Notes: a model not told the origin generated them from the letters alone. A DNA stretch of 64,000 bases from Ahaetulla prasina (GCF_028640845.1 NC_080542.1:128982580-129046579); one strand, 5' to 3'. Shown: positions 11,598 to 22,425, counted from the first letter of the stretch. Made by a program: numbers and translations.

Positions 11598-13725
11598 TTA
11601 ACTTCCTCAGATTATAATGTATATAAAATTCTTGTTTTCTGGGCAGAAAATATATTAAGTTGCATGCTAATTAGTATAATCTTGTTGTATATTTCCCTTA
11701 AAATTCCCTAGGTTGTTATCAAGTTCAGTTTAATATAATTCAAAACTTAGTTAAAACTTTTCTTGTGTTTCATCTTTCAGTTAATCTATATATGAATTAT
11801 CTTCAGTGATAATTATTTTCATCATCTTAGATCACAGAGCAACTATAACGGAATTGCCACATATTTATGAATAATTAATTCACTGATCTATAATTAATTC
11901 ATTAAAATAGAGATAGATTAATGAAGCCATCTCAATCAATAGAAATGGGACTAAGGCAAGAAACATTTAATTCCCATTTCATTGAATATCAGGATAAAAC
12001 TTTAAGAAAACTTGCACCATTCTAAAAAGGAAAAAAGCCCCCACTCCAATTTTTGTTGTTTCTTGCGTTAAAGGATAGGGTTACTCGAAATGGTTTAGAA
12101 AATCTTAGAAATAATAGAAAGGATTCCTTTTTTGTTACCTTTGGCAACTGGCAACTTGGAACAGCAAAATGTTCAGAACTTCCCTGCATTATCTATCTCT
12201 CTATGTATGGTAGGCATTCCCATCAAAATATTTAATTAAAAAATTGATAGTACTATAGGGCTATTTAGCTTAAGATGTATGCTACCTTTAAGTAGCATAC
12301 ATATGCCAATACTATTCCATAGTTCATGCTGCTGGCTAAGGAAGTGTGTTAGCAATATTGTCATCTTGCAGAATAGAGTAGAAGAGAATTCTATATTGGC
12401 CAAGTGTGACTGGACACAAAGGAATTTGTCTTTGGTGCATATGCTCTCAGTGTACATAAAAGGAAAAATACATTGTTTGCTTACCTTCTAGACTGTTTGC
12501 ATAGATCATTGAAATAGGAGCTTTTGATTGAAGAGGAGTGGTAGGGGAGCGAAGTCATTAGTAAGTATAGGATTGGTGAAAGAAATGGTGAATCAGAACC
12601 AATTTCTCTCCTCTTCCACACCATTAGTAATTCTTTAGCCTTCCATAAAACTATTTCTCATTCATTAAAATTATTCAGTTGAAAATTTGTGAGCTTTTTG
12701 CCTATTGAGGATAGACATTTGCTTTCTCTTAACTCCCATAAGAGGTCAACTACTAAAATGTCATATTTCACCTAGAACACCAGTTGATTTGCTCCCTAAT
12801 TAGTCCTGATTCTCTGTTAAGTCTGGAGAATGCTCTGTATATTCTGAATTTCCAAGAATGGTGGTATTTTTTTCTTCCTAGAAACACTCCATTCCAGAGA
12901 GATGCAGACCTCTTTGTTTCTTATCCTATGTCTTGAAAAGTCTGCATGGTTTCTTACAATGTTTTCCCAATTGAAATATACCTGTTTTTAGTTTCTACTA
13001 TGATGTAGCATGCTTCTGTAATTGTTAGAATTATGATACTATTCTACTGCATCGTCTGCAACCCTTTTTATGAAGATTATCTGTTGAGCCATTATTTATT
13101 CTTAGCCTTTGACCATTATATATCATTAACACTTGGATTTTTAATTCTGAACGGATACATTTTGCAGGCCCACTACTGGACAGCACAATTGTATGTCTGA
13201 ATCAATGAAAATAATTTTAATATTAATTGGAATTGTGCTTCTGTTCATTGGTTATAACAAAGTAAGAAAAACATGAAGCTAAGTTAAATGTAATAATTTA
13301 TCAGATTGGCTACTCTTAACCCTAAACATCAAAGACAACATGCTTCAGTCATAATAGATTTTTGTGTTTAAAAAGACAGCCAGAGGAAATCATGGAAAAC
13401 TTTAACAGGAAAGACAATATGACCTGTAACCTCTTTACAATACAATTTATTGTTAAAGGTAGAACAGTTGAAATCATTGTCTGAAAACATTCCTATATAT
13501 TAAAAAAACCCCATTGTGTTCAATATTGCTTACTTCCATATAGGGCATAAAAATTTATCTGGTTTCTAATTCTATAAAATGATTAATGCAGTCATTTCAT
13601 AAAGATATCTTCCTTTGAAGGTTTAAAATTTATATTATTATTACTTAAGATTGGGTAATATTAAAGATTATCTTAACATATCTTGTAAGTATACTTTTAT
13701 CAAACGCTTAACATTTTTTATCTAG
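11598..13725. other. Intron, mostly featureless
   Basis: Intron between exons 3 and 4. Apart from a short L3 LINE end at 12370-12475 I see no exon or recognised repeat. The last 30 bases give the acceptor tract of exon 4. Confidence 0.45.
12370..12475 (-). mobile_element. Short L3-type LINE 3' end
   Basis: This matches the end of the larger copies at 15454 and 62237: TTGGCCAAGTGTGACTGGAC, then AAGGAATTTGTCTTTGGTGC and TGCTCTCAGTGTACATAAAA. It is preceded by GAATAGAGTAGAAGAGAATT, which looks like a decayed AATAG tail. Only about 100 bp is kept. Confidence 0.75.
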
Positions 13726-13851
13726 AAAAAAGGATAGAGGAATTACATCAGCAAAGAAAGATTTTAATTGAAAACCTAGAAGCAGTTGTGGAAGATATAG
13801 ATGATATTAAAAGTTATATTTCAGAAACAGGAGGAATTATCAAATATGTTG
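13726..13851 (+). CDS. CCDC7: CCDC7-like exon 4 (type A)
   Basis: 126 nt (42 codons), phase 1-1, TATCTAG acceptor and GTGAGT donor. It encodes IEELHQQRKILIENLEAVV, then EDIDDIKSYISETGG. Same length and core as exon 2. Confidence 0.92.
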
Positions 13852-14329
13852 GTGAGTAAGAAAAGAAATACCCTTAAACCCATGGGCATCTTTAGGGACA
13901 GATGACATAACTTGCCTCATGACATAAACTTCATTTCTTTTATATATGCATCTAATACATAAATATACTCATATCTAGAGGGCAGAGCGTATAATGTCAC
14001 AATGCATGTTTTGTCATTCTGATAACATCTTCAGATTCCTTTCTTTATATTACTTTGATTTTTTATTGAGATAATGATCAGAATGATTATTTTTAAAAAA
14101 CATTCTACATTATTTGTAACTATCTGAAAATTATCATATAAATTGATTAAATAATAAAAATAATGATTGACTATGACAATCAATTCAAAAGGTCTAATAA
14201 AGGTTAAAAACATTTATTTTTTTATTTATAAAAAAATTATAAGCCATTTTATCTCAATGTAATTTGAAGATATTATTATAAGAAGAATAAAATTTGCTGT
14301 ATCAAGAAGCAAACATAATTCATATGATT

Positions 14330-14995
14330 ATTTATTTATTTATCAACTCATCCACTGTGAGTGGCTAATAAAACCCTCAGTACAAAACTCAATGTCCCCC
14401 TAGTGACAACAATCAAACCAATTATTTGATGGGCTCCATATCCCCTGAAGCCTCCAGACCCATTAGCAAAACCATGTCGTCAGGGCCTTTTGAAAGTGGA
14501 TAATCAGATAGAATGATAATCTAAAGAGAGGAAGCCCCTATAGAGAAGACCTTCTTCTTGGTCCTACCAAATTGATTTCCTTAAGAGAGGGTACTCATAA
14601 TAAACCCTGCCTCCCAACTTAGGTGAGACAGGTAGACATCACTTGGAAAAGATGGTTCTTGAAATAACCTTGCCACAGGCCATGTAGAGTTTTAAAAGTG
14701 ACAACCAGTCTCTTGAATTGTAACCAGAAGTAAATTGGCAGCTTCTGCAAGAAAGGTGATACATATGTAAATCTATATTTGACCAAAATCATGTGGGTCG
14801 CCTATTTTGACCCGTTGAAGCTTACGATACTTTTCAAGGACTGCCCCACGTTGAGTATATTGCAGTAGTCAAGAGTGGAGGTGACTAAAGTATTGGGTGA
14901 CTGTGGTTACTTAAAAATATAACTTGGCTCATCTAACTTTCTGGTTCTGCTCCTGGTGAAAAAATAAAATTGTTAGAGCTTCTTAGAGGCTGACT
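14330..14995. repeat. Unclassified old interspersed repeat
   Basis: A segment that looks like decayed mobile DNA: a TTTATTTATTTATC tract at the left, then phrases such as CATGTAGAGTTTTAAAAGTG and TTGGCAGCTTCTGC that resemble widespread reptile LINE-derived sequence. No reading frame or termini could be fixed. Confidence 0.3.
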
Positions 14996-15008
14996 GAGAT
15001 GAGTTAGA

Positions 15009-15204
15009 GAAGTGGTTCCCAACCTGTAGTATGCACATGCCGTGTGTGTGCGTATGTGTGTTGATGTCAGACAGAGATTCTACAAAGGCTTAAAGAAATG
15101 TTATCATTTAAAAGTTAAGTCTTGGTGGCCCATGGCCATGGTCTATGGCCACAAAAGATATTTTAAGAGAATCCGTGGTGAAGAAAAGGCTGAGAACCAC
15201 TGTG
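15009..15204. mobile_element. Possible short hAT-like MITE
   Basis: The left end AGTGGTTCCCAACCTGTAGT and right end GGCTGAGAACCACTG are imperfect inverted repeats of the common hAT type. The interior is about 170 bp, non-coding and GT-rich. The flanking 8-mers match only loosely, so the duplication is decayed or the call is wrong. Confidence 0.45.
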
Positions 15205-15391
15205 TTAAGGTACTCCACAATGGCAGAAATTTTGGCCAAGTAACATATGCCTCCTTAGTTCCATAATCTGGGATTCAAACTATTGAAGGGACTCTGAACT
15301 ATGCTATGCCAATCTTGTCAAATTGTGTAGTACAGGCAGAGATAACCAGAGACAGATGATCCCCCAGATAACCAAGCCTCATGCCATTAAC

Positions 15392-15453
15392 TATTTTAGA
15401 ATAGAATAGAATAGAATAAAATAGAATAGAATAGAATAGAATAGAATAGAATT
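15392..15453. repeat. AATAG pentanucleotide microsatellite
   Basis: About 12 units of GAATA with one AAATA variant. It abuts the 3' end of the minus-strand L3 LINE that starts at 15454 and is read as the element's tail. Confidence 0.95.
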
Positions 15454-17440
15454 TAATTTATTGGTCAAGTGTGATTGGACACACAAGGAATTTGTTTTGG
15501 TGCATATGCTCTCAGTATACATAAAAGAAAAAGAAAAAAAATACCTTCATCAAAGGTACAACATTTACAACACAAATGATGGTCATAGGTTGCAATTTAA
15601 CCCTTAATGATAGCAACAAAAAGTTACAGTCATACAGTCATAAGTGGCAAGAGATTGGTAATGAAAATGATGAGAAGATTAATAGTAGTGTAGATTTAGT
15701 AAATAGTTTGACAGTGTTGAGGGAATTATTTGTTTAGCAGAGTGATGGCTTTCGGGAAAAAACTGTTCTTGTGTCTAGTTGTTCTGATGTGCAATGCTCT
15801 GTAGCGTTGTTTTGATGGTAGGAGTTGAAACAGTTTATGTCCAGGATGTGAGGGATCTGTAAATATTTTCACGGCCTTCTTCTTGGTTCGTGCAGTATAC
15901 AGGTCCTCAATGGAAGGCAGGTTGGTAGCAATTATTTTTTCTGCAGTTCTAGTTATCCTCTGAAGTCTGTGTCTTTCTTGTTGGGTTGCAGAACCAAACC
16001 AGACAGTTATAGAGGTGCAAATGACAGACTCAATAATTCCTCTGTAGAACTGGATCAGTAGCTCCTTGGCAGTTTGAGCTTTCTGAGTTGGCGCAGAAAG
16101 AACAGTCTTTGTTGTCCTTTTTTGATGATGTTTTTGATGTTAATTGTCCATTTTAGATCTTGAAATATGATAGGACCTAGAAATTTGAAGGTTTCTACTG
16201 TTGATACTGTGTTGTCAGGTATTGTGAGAGGTGGAAGTATGGAAGGGTTTCTCCTAAAGTCTACCACCATTTCTACAGTTTTGAGTGTGTTCAGTTCCAG
16301 ATTGTTACTGTCGCACCACAAGGCTAGTCGTTCGACCTCACATCTATATGTGGATTCATCATTGTCTCGAATGAGACCAATCACTGTTGTGTCATCTGCG
16401 AACTTCAGTAGTTTAACAGATGGATCATTGGAGATGCAGTCATTGGTATACAGAGAGAAGAGAAGTGGGGAGAGCACACAACCTTGGGGGGCCCCTGTGC
16501 TAATTGTACAGGTATCTGAAGTGATCCTGCTTAGCTTTACCTGCTGCTTCCTGTTTGTTAGGAAGCTTGTGATCCACTTACAAGTCTGTTCAGGTACTTG
16601 TAGCTGGTTTAGCTTAGTTAGAAGAGTATCTGGAATGATGGTATTGAATGCTGAACTAAAGTCTACGAAGAAGATCCTTACATAGGTCTTTGGAGATTCA
16701 AGATGTTGTAAGATGTAATGCAGAGCCATATTAACAGCATCATCTATTGATCTATTTGCTCGGTATGCAAATTGCAAGGGGTCTAACAGCGGATCCGTGA
16801 TGGTTTTCAAGTAGAAAAGCACTAGCCTTTCAAAGGCTTTCATGACTACAGATGTTAAAGCAACTGGTCTATAGTCATTCAGTTCCTTCTTCGGCACTGG
16901 GATGATGGTAGAGCGTTTGAAGCAAGAAGGAACATAGCGCATCTCTATTAATTTATTGAAGATATGGGTGAAGATGGGGGCCAATTGGTCAGCACAGACT
17001 TTTAAGCAAGAAGGAGTTATCTTGTCCGGGCCTGGAGCTTTTCCTGGCTTTTGTCTGTGAAATAGGTCCTGCACTGCCTTTTCTATGATCACTAGAGGTT
17101 GTGAACCCAATGGGATGGGGTCAGTTGTAGGAGGCTTGGCTGTTGTTGGTGTGTCTGAGATGGGTGTTATGGAGATAGGTGGCTGTAGTTTCCCTTCAAA
17201 CCTGCAGTAAAACACGTTCAGGTCATCTGCCAGTTTCCTTCAGCCAGGGAGGGAGGTTTGCCATAGCTGGTGATATTTTTAAGAGTTTTCCACATGTTTG
17301 CTGGTTCATTTGCTGAAAATTGATTCTTTAGCTTTTCAGAGTAGCTTCTTTTTGCTGCTCTGCAGCCTCCAAGTGATATCCTTTAGTTATGTGAAATTTT
17401 CTTTAGGCCTATGTATTGTGCATCTGAAGAATCTGTGGTG
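15454..17440 (-). mobile_element. L3/CR1-group LINE with AATAG tail, RT largely open
   Basis: The minus strand at 17215-16055 has 386 open codons of reverse transcriptase. Visible motifs: RQKPGKAPGPDKITPSCLKV, LNDYRPVALTSVVMKAFERL, DPLQFAYRANRSIDDAVNMA, IFFVDFSSAFNTIIP, STGAPQGCVLSPLLFSLYTN and LLKFADDTTVIGL. The D-D pair of the FADDT box is intact. Upstream, 17440-17220 still reads weakly as the domain before RT; downstream, 16055-15460 is the decayed C-terminus and 3' UTR. The tail, (ATTCT)n in element sense, fits the CR1-L3 'Snake1' type; Rex1/Babar-like is an alternative. Confidence 0.85.
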
Positions 17441-17519
17441 AATTGTTGGACTTTTTTGTCCAAGTACTACTTCAGGAGCATTGTTCCTTATTATATGTAT
17501 TATACCAATAAAGGAGAAT

Positions 17520-18285
17520 ATTTGTAGTCCAGGACTGAAATGAGGGGTTCTTGGTGCTCTCTCAGCTTGCTTGTTTTCCTGCAGACATTTTATTACCCGT
17601 ACTAGGTAACATCATCAGTGCTAGTAAGACCCAGTAAAAAATCCAGCAATCCCAGAAGAAGAAATAGGAGTCACCTACAACATACAATGTAAGAACTGCA
17701 ACAATCACAATGTAAGATAAATAGGCAGAAGACTGCCAGAATGCATCCATGAACAGCAGCTGGCAATCAGAAGATATGGTGAAAATACTTTATTTTCACA
17801 AAATATAGGCAGATTTAACTATAGTTCTAATTGGGAAAATGTGACAATCTTAGACCAAGCCAAGTCCAAAAATGCCAGGAAATTTCTAGAAGCCTGGCAC
17901 AAATCAGCTTGCAATAGACACGCAGACATTAACAACATCTATAGACTATTCAAAAGAGAGAATCAACCAGGCCAAAAGAGAACAAAAAGATTCCAGCACC
18001 TCTCCACCACTAATCAACACCTAGATCAGCATATATTAATTTCAAAATTAACTTCAGACTAACAAGTAAACAATATCCCAATCAAGAAACTTCCAAAGAG
18101 CCATCAGTAAACAGCCCAACCAAAGAATCTCTAACCTTCATCCACATAGACAGGCAAGTCACCAGAATATAAACTGACAGCAAACAGCACTCCTTACTAG
18201 CACTTACCTAGTTAGGGTAATGAAACATCTACAACATCTGCAAGAAAACAAGCAAGCTCAGAGAGCACCAAGGATCCCTTATATG
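17520..18285 (+). mobile_element. Penelope-like element, GIY-YIG end with terminal inverted repeats
   Basis: Near 17660-18000 the plus strand reads EEIGVTYNIQCKNCNNHNVR, then further on ILDQAKSKNARKFLEAWHKS and NRHADINNIYRLFKR, the C-terminal GIY-YIG part of Penelope-like proteins, with stops. The flanks are inverted repeats: GCTTGCTTGTTTTCCTGCAG near 17565 pairs with CTGCAAGAAAACAAGCAAGC near 18240, and the outer GGTGCTCTCTCAGC pairs with the AGAGAGCACC side near 18262. Inverted terminal copies are known for this retroelement class. Inactive. Confidence 0.8.
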
Positions 18286-18524
18286 TAGTACATTATTTTT
18301 ATTTTTATACAGTCACCCCCCCCCACACACATATAAAACAAGAAACAGACATTCTGTGAACTCTGGAACTAAAATAATTAAAATTTAATTCTACTAAGCT
18401 TTTGTCAGCCATCCACTGACATCGTCAGAGTAATATATGCCATTTATATGCCATTAACCAAATACAAAAATGTTTCTTGTTTTACAAATATACTTGGAAC
18501 TCGTATTTTTATATGTAGGCCTTT

Positions 18525-19084
18525 GGTTATTCGGTTTTTTCCCCGCGTAAAATTGGAAGTGTCTTGGCTGCGGTCTGGACCAGAAGCACAGAAACGCAGA
18601 AGTGGACCAGAAGCCAGACCACAGCTGCATCATTAGCCATTTCAAACCCCTCCAATCCACACATGCAGCAGACTAACACCCATCATGAAGATGTAGCACG
18701 ACCACAAACATGAAGCCAAACAGCAATGCAGCTCACCAACTCAAATCCCCCTGCAACTCAGACTAACCTGAGTACAACCAAGCCCCCCCCCACCCAAACA
18801 GAACACACCTCCATCCAATTGGAGCACAGCCAACCCCACCATGCAATCAGAGCACAGCCAAACCCCCAACCAATCAGAACGCACCTCCACCCAATCAGAA
18901 CACAGCCAAGCTCCCAACCAATCAGTTCAAACCCTCACTAGCAGTTAAAAAGAAGAAACTGCTGTGATCACACATTGCTCCTAGAAGCACGAAGCTGTAA
19001 ACACCAGTCTGAAGATGACGAATGAGACTTTGTCGAAACATCACCAAGACACTTCCAATTTTACGCAGGAAAAAACCCGAATAA

Positions 19085-19086
<2 letters not shown>
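18525..19086 (+). mobile_element. Penelope-type terminal-repeat element with CCAAT-rich interior
   Basis: The ends are inverted copies: GGTTATTCGGTTTTTTCCCC, then CGTAAAATTGGAAGTGTCTTGG, at 18525-18569 pairs with 19041-19085. No protein is encoded. The interior (18800-18930) holds about six CCAAT or CAATCAG boxes. The right part contains CTGAAGATGACGAATGAGAC followed by GTCGAAAC. The right part and box array recur at 29690-30050, so this is a dispersed family. Assignment to Penelope rests on the characteristic CTGAAGA...GAAAC terminal motif. Confidence 0.65.
18800..18930 (+). promoter_or_regulatory. Array of CCAAT boxes (putative NF-Y sites)
   Basis: Repeated ACCAATCAGAAC-like boxes spaced roughly 20-30 bp, within the Penelope-type repeat. 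CCAAT with flanking CAG is the known NF-Y core. The same array is kept in the copy at 29748-29862. Promoter use is inference. Confidence 0.5.

Positions 19087-19134
<48 letters not shown>
19087..19134. repeat. AC dinucleotide microsatellite
   Basis: About 24 CA units directly at the right end of the Penelope-type repeat. Confidence 0.97.
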
Positions 19135-19136
<2 letters not shown>

Positions 19137-19171
19137 TTGTAGGTTTTCATGGGTATATGTATGATGCAGGT

Positions 19172-19390
19172 GGTATGTTTGGGTCTTTTCCCGTGTAAGG
19201 TTGAAATATTTAGGGAACGTTTCGACAAGGTCTCACTCACCATTTTCAGGCTGGAGTTTTTGGCTTTGTTCTTATTATTGCTCACATAAAAACAAAGCCA
19301 AAAACTCCAGCCTGAAGATGATGAGTGAGACCTCGTCGAAACATTGCCTAAATACTTTCAACCTTACACGGGAAAAGACCCAAACATACC
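19172..19390. mobile_element. Penelope terminal repeats head to head (219-bp snapback)
   Basis: The left arm from 19172 (GGTATGTTTGGGTCTTTTCC...) and the right arm ending at 19390 (...GGAAAAGACCCAAACATACC) are near-perfect inverted repeats of about 100 bp around a roughly 20-bp loop near 19281. Each arm holds the CTGAAGATGATGAGTGAGAC...GTCGAAAC motif. The structure would fold into a long hairpin. Confidence 0.85.
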
Positions 19391-19397
19391 AAAACCT

Positions 19398-19403
19398 GCA
19401 CAT

Positions 19404-19448
<45 letters not shown>

Positions 19449-19451
19449 CAT

Positions 19452-19487
<36 letters not shown>

Positions 19488-19625
19488 GTCTTTGTATGTA
19501 TATGTAGGTAGTGATAGTATATACATACTATCTCTCTATAGAGATAGATACATATAGATATAGATATAGATATATATATAGATAGATATAGATATAGATA
19601 GAGACAGAAATAGATAGATAGATAG

Positions 19626-19690
<65 letters not shown>
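19398..19690. repeat. Compound microsatellite ACATAT / GT / GATA
   Basis: The order is CATATA units (19402-19452), GT (19455-19485), a short unique stretch, then AGATAT and GATA repeats (19530-19690), with about 18 clean GATA units at the end. GATA arrays are abundant in snakes (Bkm-type repeats). Confidence 0.95.
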
Positions 19691-19692
<2 letters not shown>

Positions 19693-20052
19693 AAAGATAA
19701 AGATAAAAGTTCCCCTTGGACATATGTGCTAGTCGTTCCAGACTCTAGGGGACAGTGCTCATCTCCGTTTCAAAGCCGAAGAGCCAGTGCTGTCCGAAGA
19801 TGTCTCCATGGTCATGTGGCCAACATGACTCAACGCCAAAGGAGCATGGAATGCTGTTACATTCCCACCAAAGGTGGTCCCTGGTTTTCTACTTGCATTT
19901 TTTTATGTGCTTTCAAACTACTAGGTTGGCAGAAGCTGGGACAAGTAATGGGAGCTCACCCCGCTATGCGGCATTAGGGATTTGAACCGCTGAACTACCG
20001 ACCTTCTGATTGACAAGCTCAGTTTCTTAGCCACTGAGCCATCGCATCCCTA
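19691..20052 (-). mobile_element. Sauria-type tRNA-derived SINE, copy 1
   Basis: Read on the minus strand it starts GGGATGCGATGGCTCAGTGG (A-box-like), has a degenerate B box (GTTCAAATCCC), then a body with CCAGCTTCTGCCAACCTAG, TTGAGTCATGTTGG and GAGCCAGTGCTGTCC counterparts, and ends in a CTTTATCTTT tail. Its structure matches the copies at 35955, 52167 and 52578. Sauria SINEs pair a tRNA-like head with a Bov-B-like tail. Confidence 0.85.
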
Positions 20053-20161
20053 ATAGATAGATAGATAAATTATTTTTCACAGTGCATATTTAAGATCAGT
20101 GTGATCACAAAATAAAATTTACATTCCAAACTGCTGCTTTATTTTAATTGTTATTTTTTAG

Positions 20162-20281
20162 AAAGAGATTTGGAAACACTTCATCAGAAGAAGCAAATGT
20201 TTTTGGAATGTTTGGAGATAAATTTAAACAACCTTCAAGAAGCACAGACTGTTGCAGTTACTCTTCCAAGCAGAATAAATG
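20162..20281 (+). CDS. CCDC7: CCDC7-like exon 5 (type B)
   Basis: 120 nt (40 codons), phase 1-1. It encodes LETLHQKKQMFLECLEINL, then NNLQEAQTVAVTLPSRIN. Its donor GTTGGT at 20282 is unusual among these exons; a GTATAG four bases downstream would break the frame. Confidence 0.88.
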
Positions 20282-20570
20282 GTTGGTATAGAATAGGATT
20301 TGGTAATCCTTGGCTGATGTATTAATCTTTTACAGTTTCTGGAATTTAGTAGTATCATGATTTCTGAAAATTATTTCAATAGGTTACTGTACGTTGGTGT
20401 AGAAAATAACAATATATCTAAATTACCTCTCAAAATGCAGGGAAAATCCTGATCTCACACCTATAGGTGATAAATCTTTATTCATTGTGCATTATTATTT
20501 CACTAATTGCATCCAATAAGTCCAAAATTACATCCTGATCACACACTACAGAATCTCCTAAATTAGTATA

Positions 20571-20942
20571 CCGTATATACTCGAATATAAGCCGATCCGA
20601 GTATAAGCCGAGGTCCCCAATTTTACCCCAAAAAACTGGGGTAAACTGGGGACTCGAGTATAAGCCGAGGGTGGGAAATGAGGCACCTACCGGTCGGCGA
20701 AACCCTCCCTCCCTCGGCCGAGAAGGCTGGCGGCTCCCCCGCCCCGCCCTCTCACTGCACCCGCAGGGCTTCCCCGCGCTAAAGCAAAAGCCCGCCAAGT
20801 TCGCGCCGGCCGGTATAATGTGAAAAAAAGAAAAAAAAAAAAACTCGAGTATAAGCCGTATATACTCGAGTATAAGCCGAGGGGACGTTTTTCAGCACAA
20901 AAAACGTGCTGAAAAACTCGGCTTATACTCGAGTATATACGG
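20571..20942. mobile_element. Inverted-repeat MITE with TA flanks (Tc1/mariner type)
   Basis: 372 bp bounded by CCGTATATACTCGAATATAA and its inverse TTATACTCGAGTATATACGG, 24 of 25 terminal bases paired, with TA on both sides (20569-20570 and 20943-20944). Internal copies of the GAGTATAAGCCGAGG motif occur near 20600, 20655 and 20865, and there is a short inner hairpin GTTTTTCAGCAC...GTGCTGAAAAAC. No transposase. Confidence 0.85.
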
Positions 20943-21159
20943 TATTATAGAAGATTAATCTATCCATCAATTTAATAACTTGGCAATTTCACAGAGAACT
21001 CTTAATTCTATTCTGAGTGAACCTCAGTACTATATTTAGTTACAAAGTTGCTAGTTAAAAAAGAAAATTCTTAATGTAATCAAATTTAGAAACATAAATT
21101 CAAATTATAAAGTGAAAAAATTTGCAAAAATTTTTTTGTGGCATGAGGATGGATTTATT

Positions 21160-21708
21160 TGTTGTTGTTAATTGTGAAGTCGTGTCTGACCCATCGCGAT
21201 CCCATGGGCAACATTCCTTCAGGCATTCCTGTCCTCTACTATCCTCTGGAGTCCATTTAAGCTCACACCTACTGCTTCAGTGACTCCATCCAGCCACCTC
21301 AGTTTCTGATGTCTCCTTTTGCCCTCAATCTTTCCCAGCATTAGGCTCTTCTCCAGTGAGTCCTTCCTTCTCATTAGGTGGCCAAAATATTTGAGTTTCA
21401 TCTTTAGGATCCTGCTTTCTAAAGCGTAGTCAGGGTTGATCTCCTCTAGGACTGACTGGTTTGATCGCCTTACAGTCCAAGGGACTCGCAGGAGTCTTTT
21501 CCAGCACCATAGTTCAAAGGCCTCAATTCTTTGGCACTCAGCCTTTCTTTTAGTTCAACTTTCACAGCCATACATTGCAAGTGGGAAAACCATAGCCTTG
21601 ACTATGCACACTTTTGTTGGTAGGATAATGTCTCTGCTTTTTAGTATGCTATCTAGAATTGCCATAGCTTTCCTCTCCAGGAACAAGCATCTTTTAATTT
21701 CTTGGCTT
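21160..21708 (-). mobile_element. Bov-B (RTE) LINE 3' end
   Basis: The minus strand reads SQEIKRCLFLERKAMAILDS, then ILKSRDIILPTKVCIVKAMV and YGCES, and further on MKLKYFGHLMRRKDSLEKSL and RRHQKLRWLDGVTEAVGVSL: the C-terminal end of Bov-B ORF2. The 3' side has the GTCGTGTCTGACCC and GCGATCCCATGGGC phrases. The element stops about 15 bp before the CCDC7 exon at 21724. Confidence 0.92.
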
Positions 21709-21723
21709 AAATATTTTTTGCAG

Positions 21724-21843
21724 AACAAAAAATAATTGATCTCACAAATGAAAGAAAGCTTTTGATTGCTGGTCTTGAAGCAGTTATTCAAGATTTGCAA
21801 GACATGCAGGGTATTACTAAAGAAAAAGTTAAAAAGTCCAAAA
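21724..21843 (+). CDS. CCDC7: CCDC7-like exon 6 (type A)
   Basis: 120 nt (40 codons), phase 1-1, TTTTTTGCAG acceptor and GTAAGT donor. It encodes IIDLTNERKLLIAGLEAVI, then QDLQDMQGITKEK. Type A core L-x-L-E-A-V-I-Q-D-L-Q. The Bov-B insertion ends just upstream of its acceptor. Confidence 0.92.
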
Positions 21844-22305
21844 GTAAGTATAAAATAAATTTTATGTGTTTTTATAAGAAATCCATATAATATCTTCCAC
21901 ATGCTTTGTGTCTTGTCCTCTTTTTGTAAAACTGTTAACAAAATGGTTCTAGATTTAATGGTAATTTAATCTGTTGAAAAGGGAAAGACGAAATATCTAC
22001 ATGAATTTTAAAATTTCATTTAATTTTTAAAATTTTCCAATCAAATTTGAATCTGACAAACTTGTAAGTTGATGTGTGGGTTTGTGTGAGAGAAGTATTA
22101 AGAGCTACAGAATGATAGGAGGGAAGGGTGAAAATTGGACGTATCTTATCTGATTAGGAGAAAAGCTCATACAAATGTCTCATCTAGAGAAAGTTTTTTT
22201 GACAAGAGATCTTTTCTAAAATAGAGAAAGTCTGTAGCTAAAGCCAATTTATTTTTCAAGAACTAAAACTTGCATTCTCAGATGATTATTCCTTTTTTTT
22301 TTCAG

Positions 22306-22425
22306 AACAGCTTTTGGAAGAACTATGTGAACAAAAAGAATTGTTATTAGAAAAGTTGTCATCAAATCTGAAAGACTTGAAGCAAGCGCAGGCTCTTGCA
22401 GCTGCTCAGCCAGGCAGTATTAATG
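22306..22425 (+). CDS. CCDC7: CCDC7-like exon 7 (type B)
   Basis: 120 nt (40 codons), phase 1-1, strong T-rich acceptor and GTAAGT. It encodes LLEELCEQKELLLEKLSSNL, then KDLKQAQALAAAQPGSIN. It shows the clearest type B end (A-A-Q-P-G-x-I-N), matching exons 1 and 5. Only 462 bp from exon 6, the closest A-B pair. Confidence 0.93.

Noticed and set aside
18922..19723. Open frames of repeated Y/I/S, C/V or T/H residues
   Set aside because: Translations of microsatellites (AC, GT, GATA).
20478..20798. 106-codon minus-strand frame
   Set aside because: Runs across the MITE boundary and is not conserved in type; chance frame in a non-coding element.
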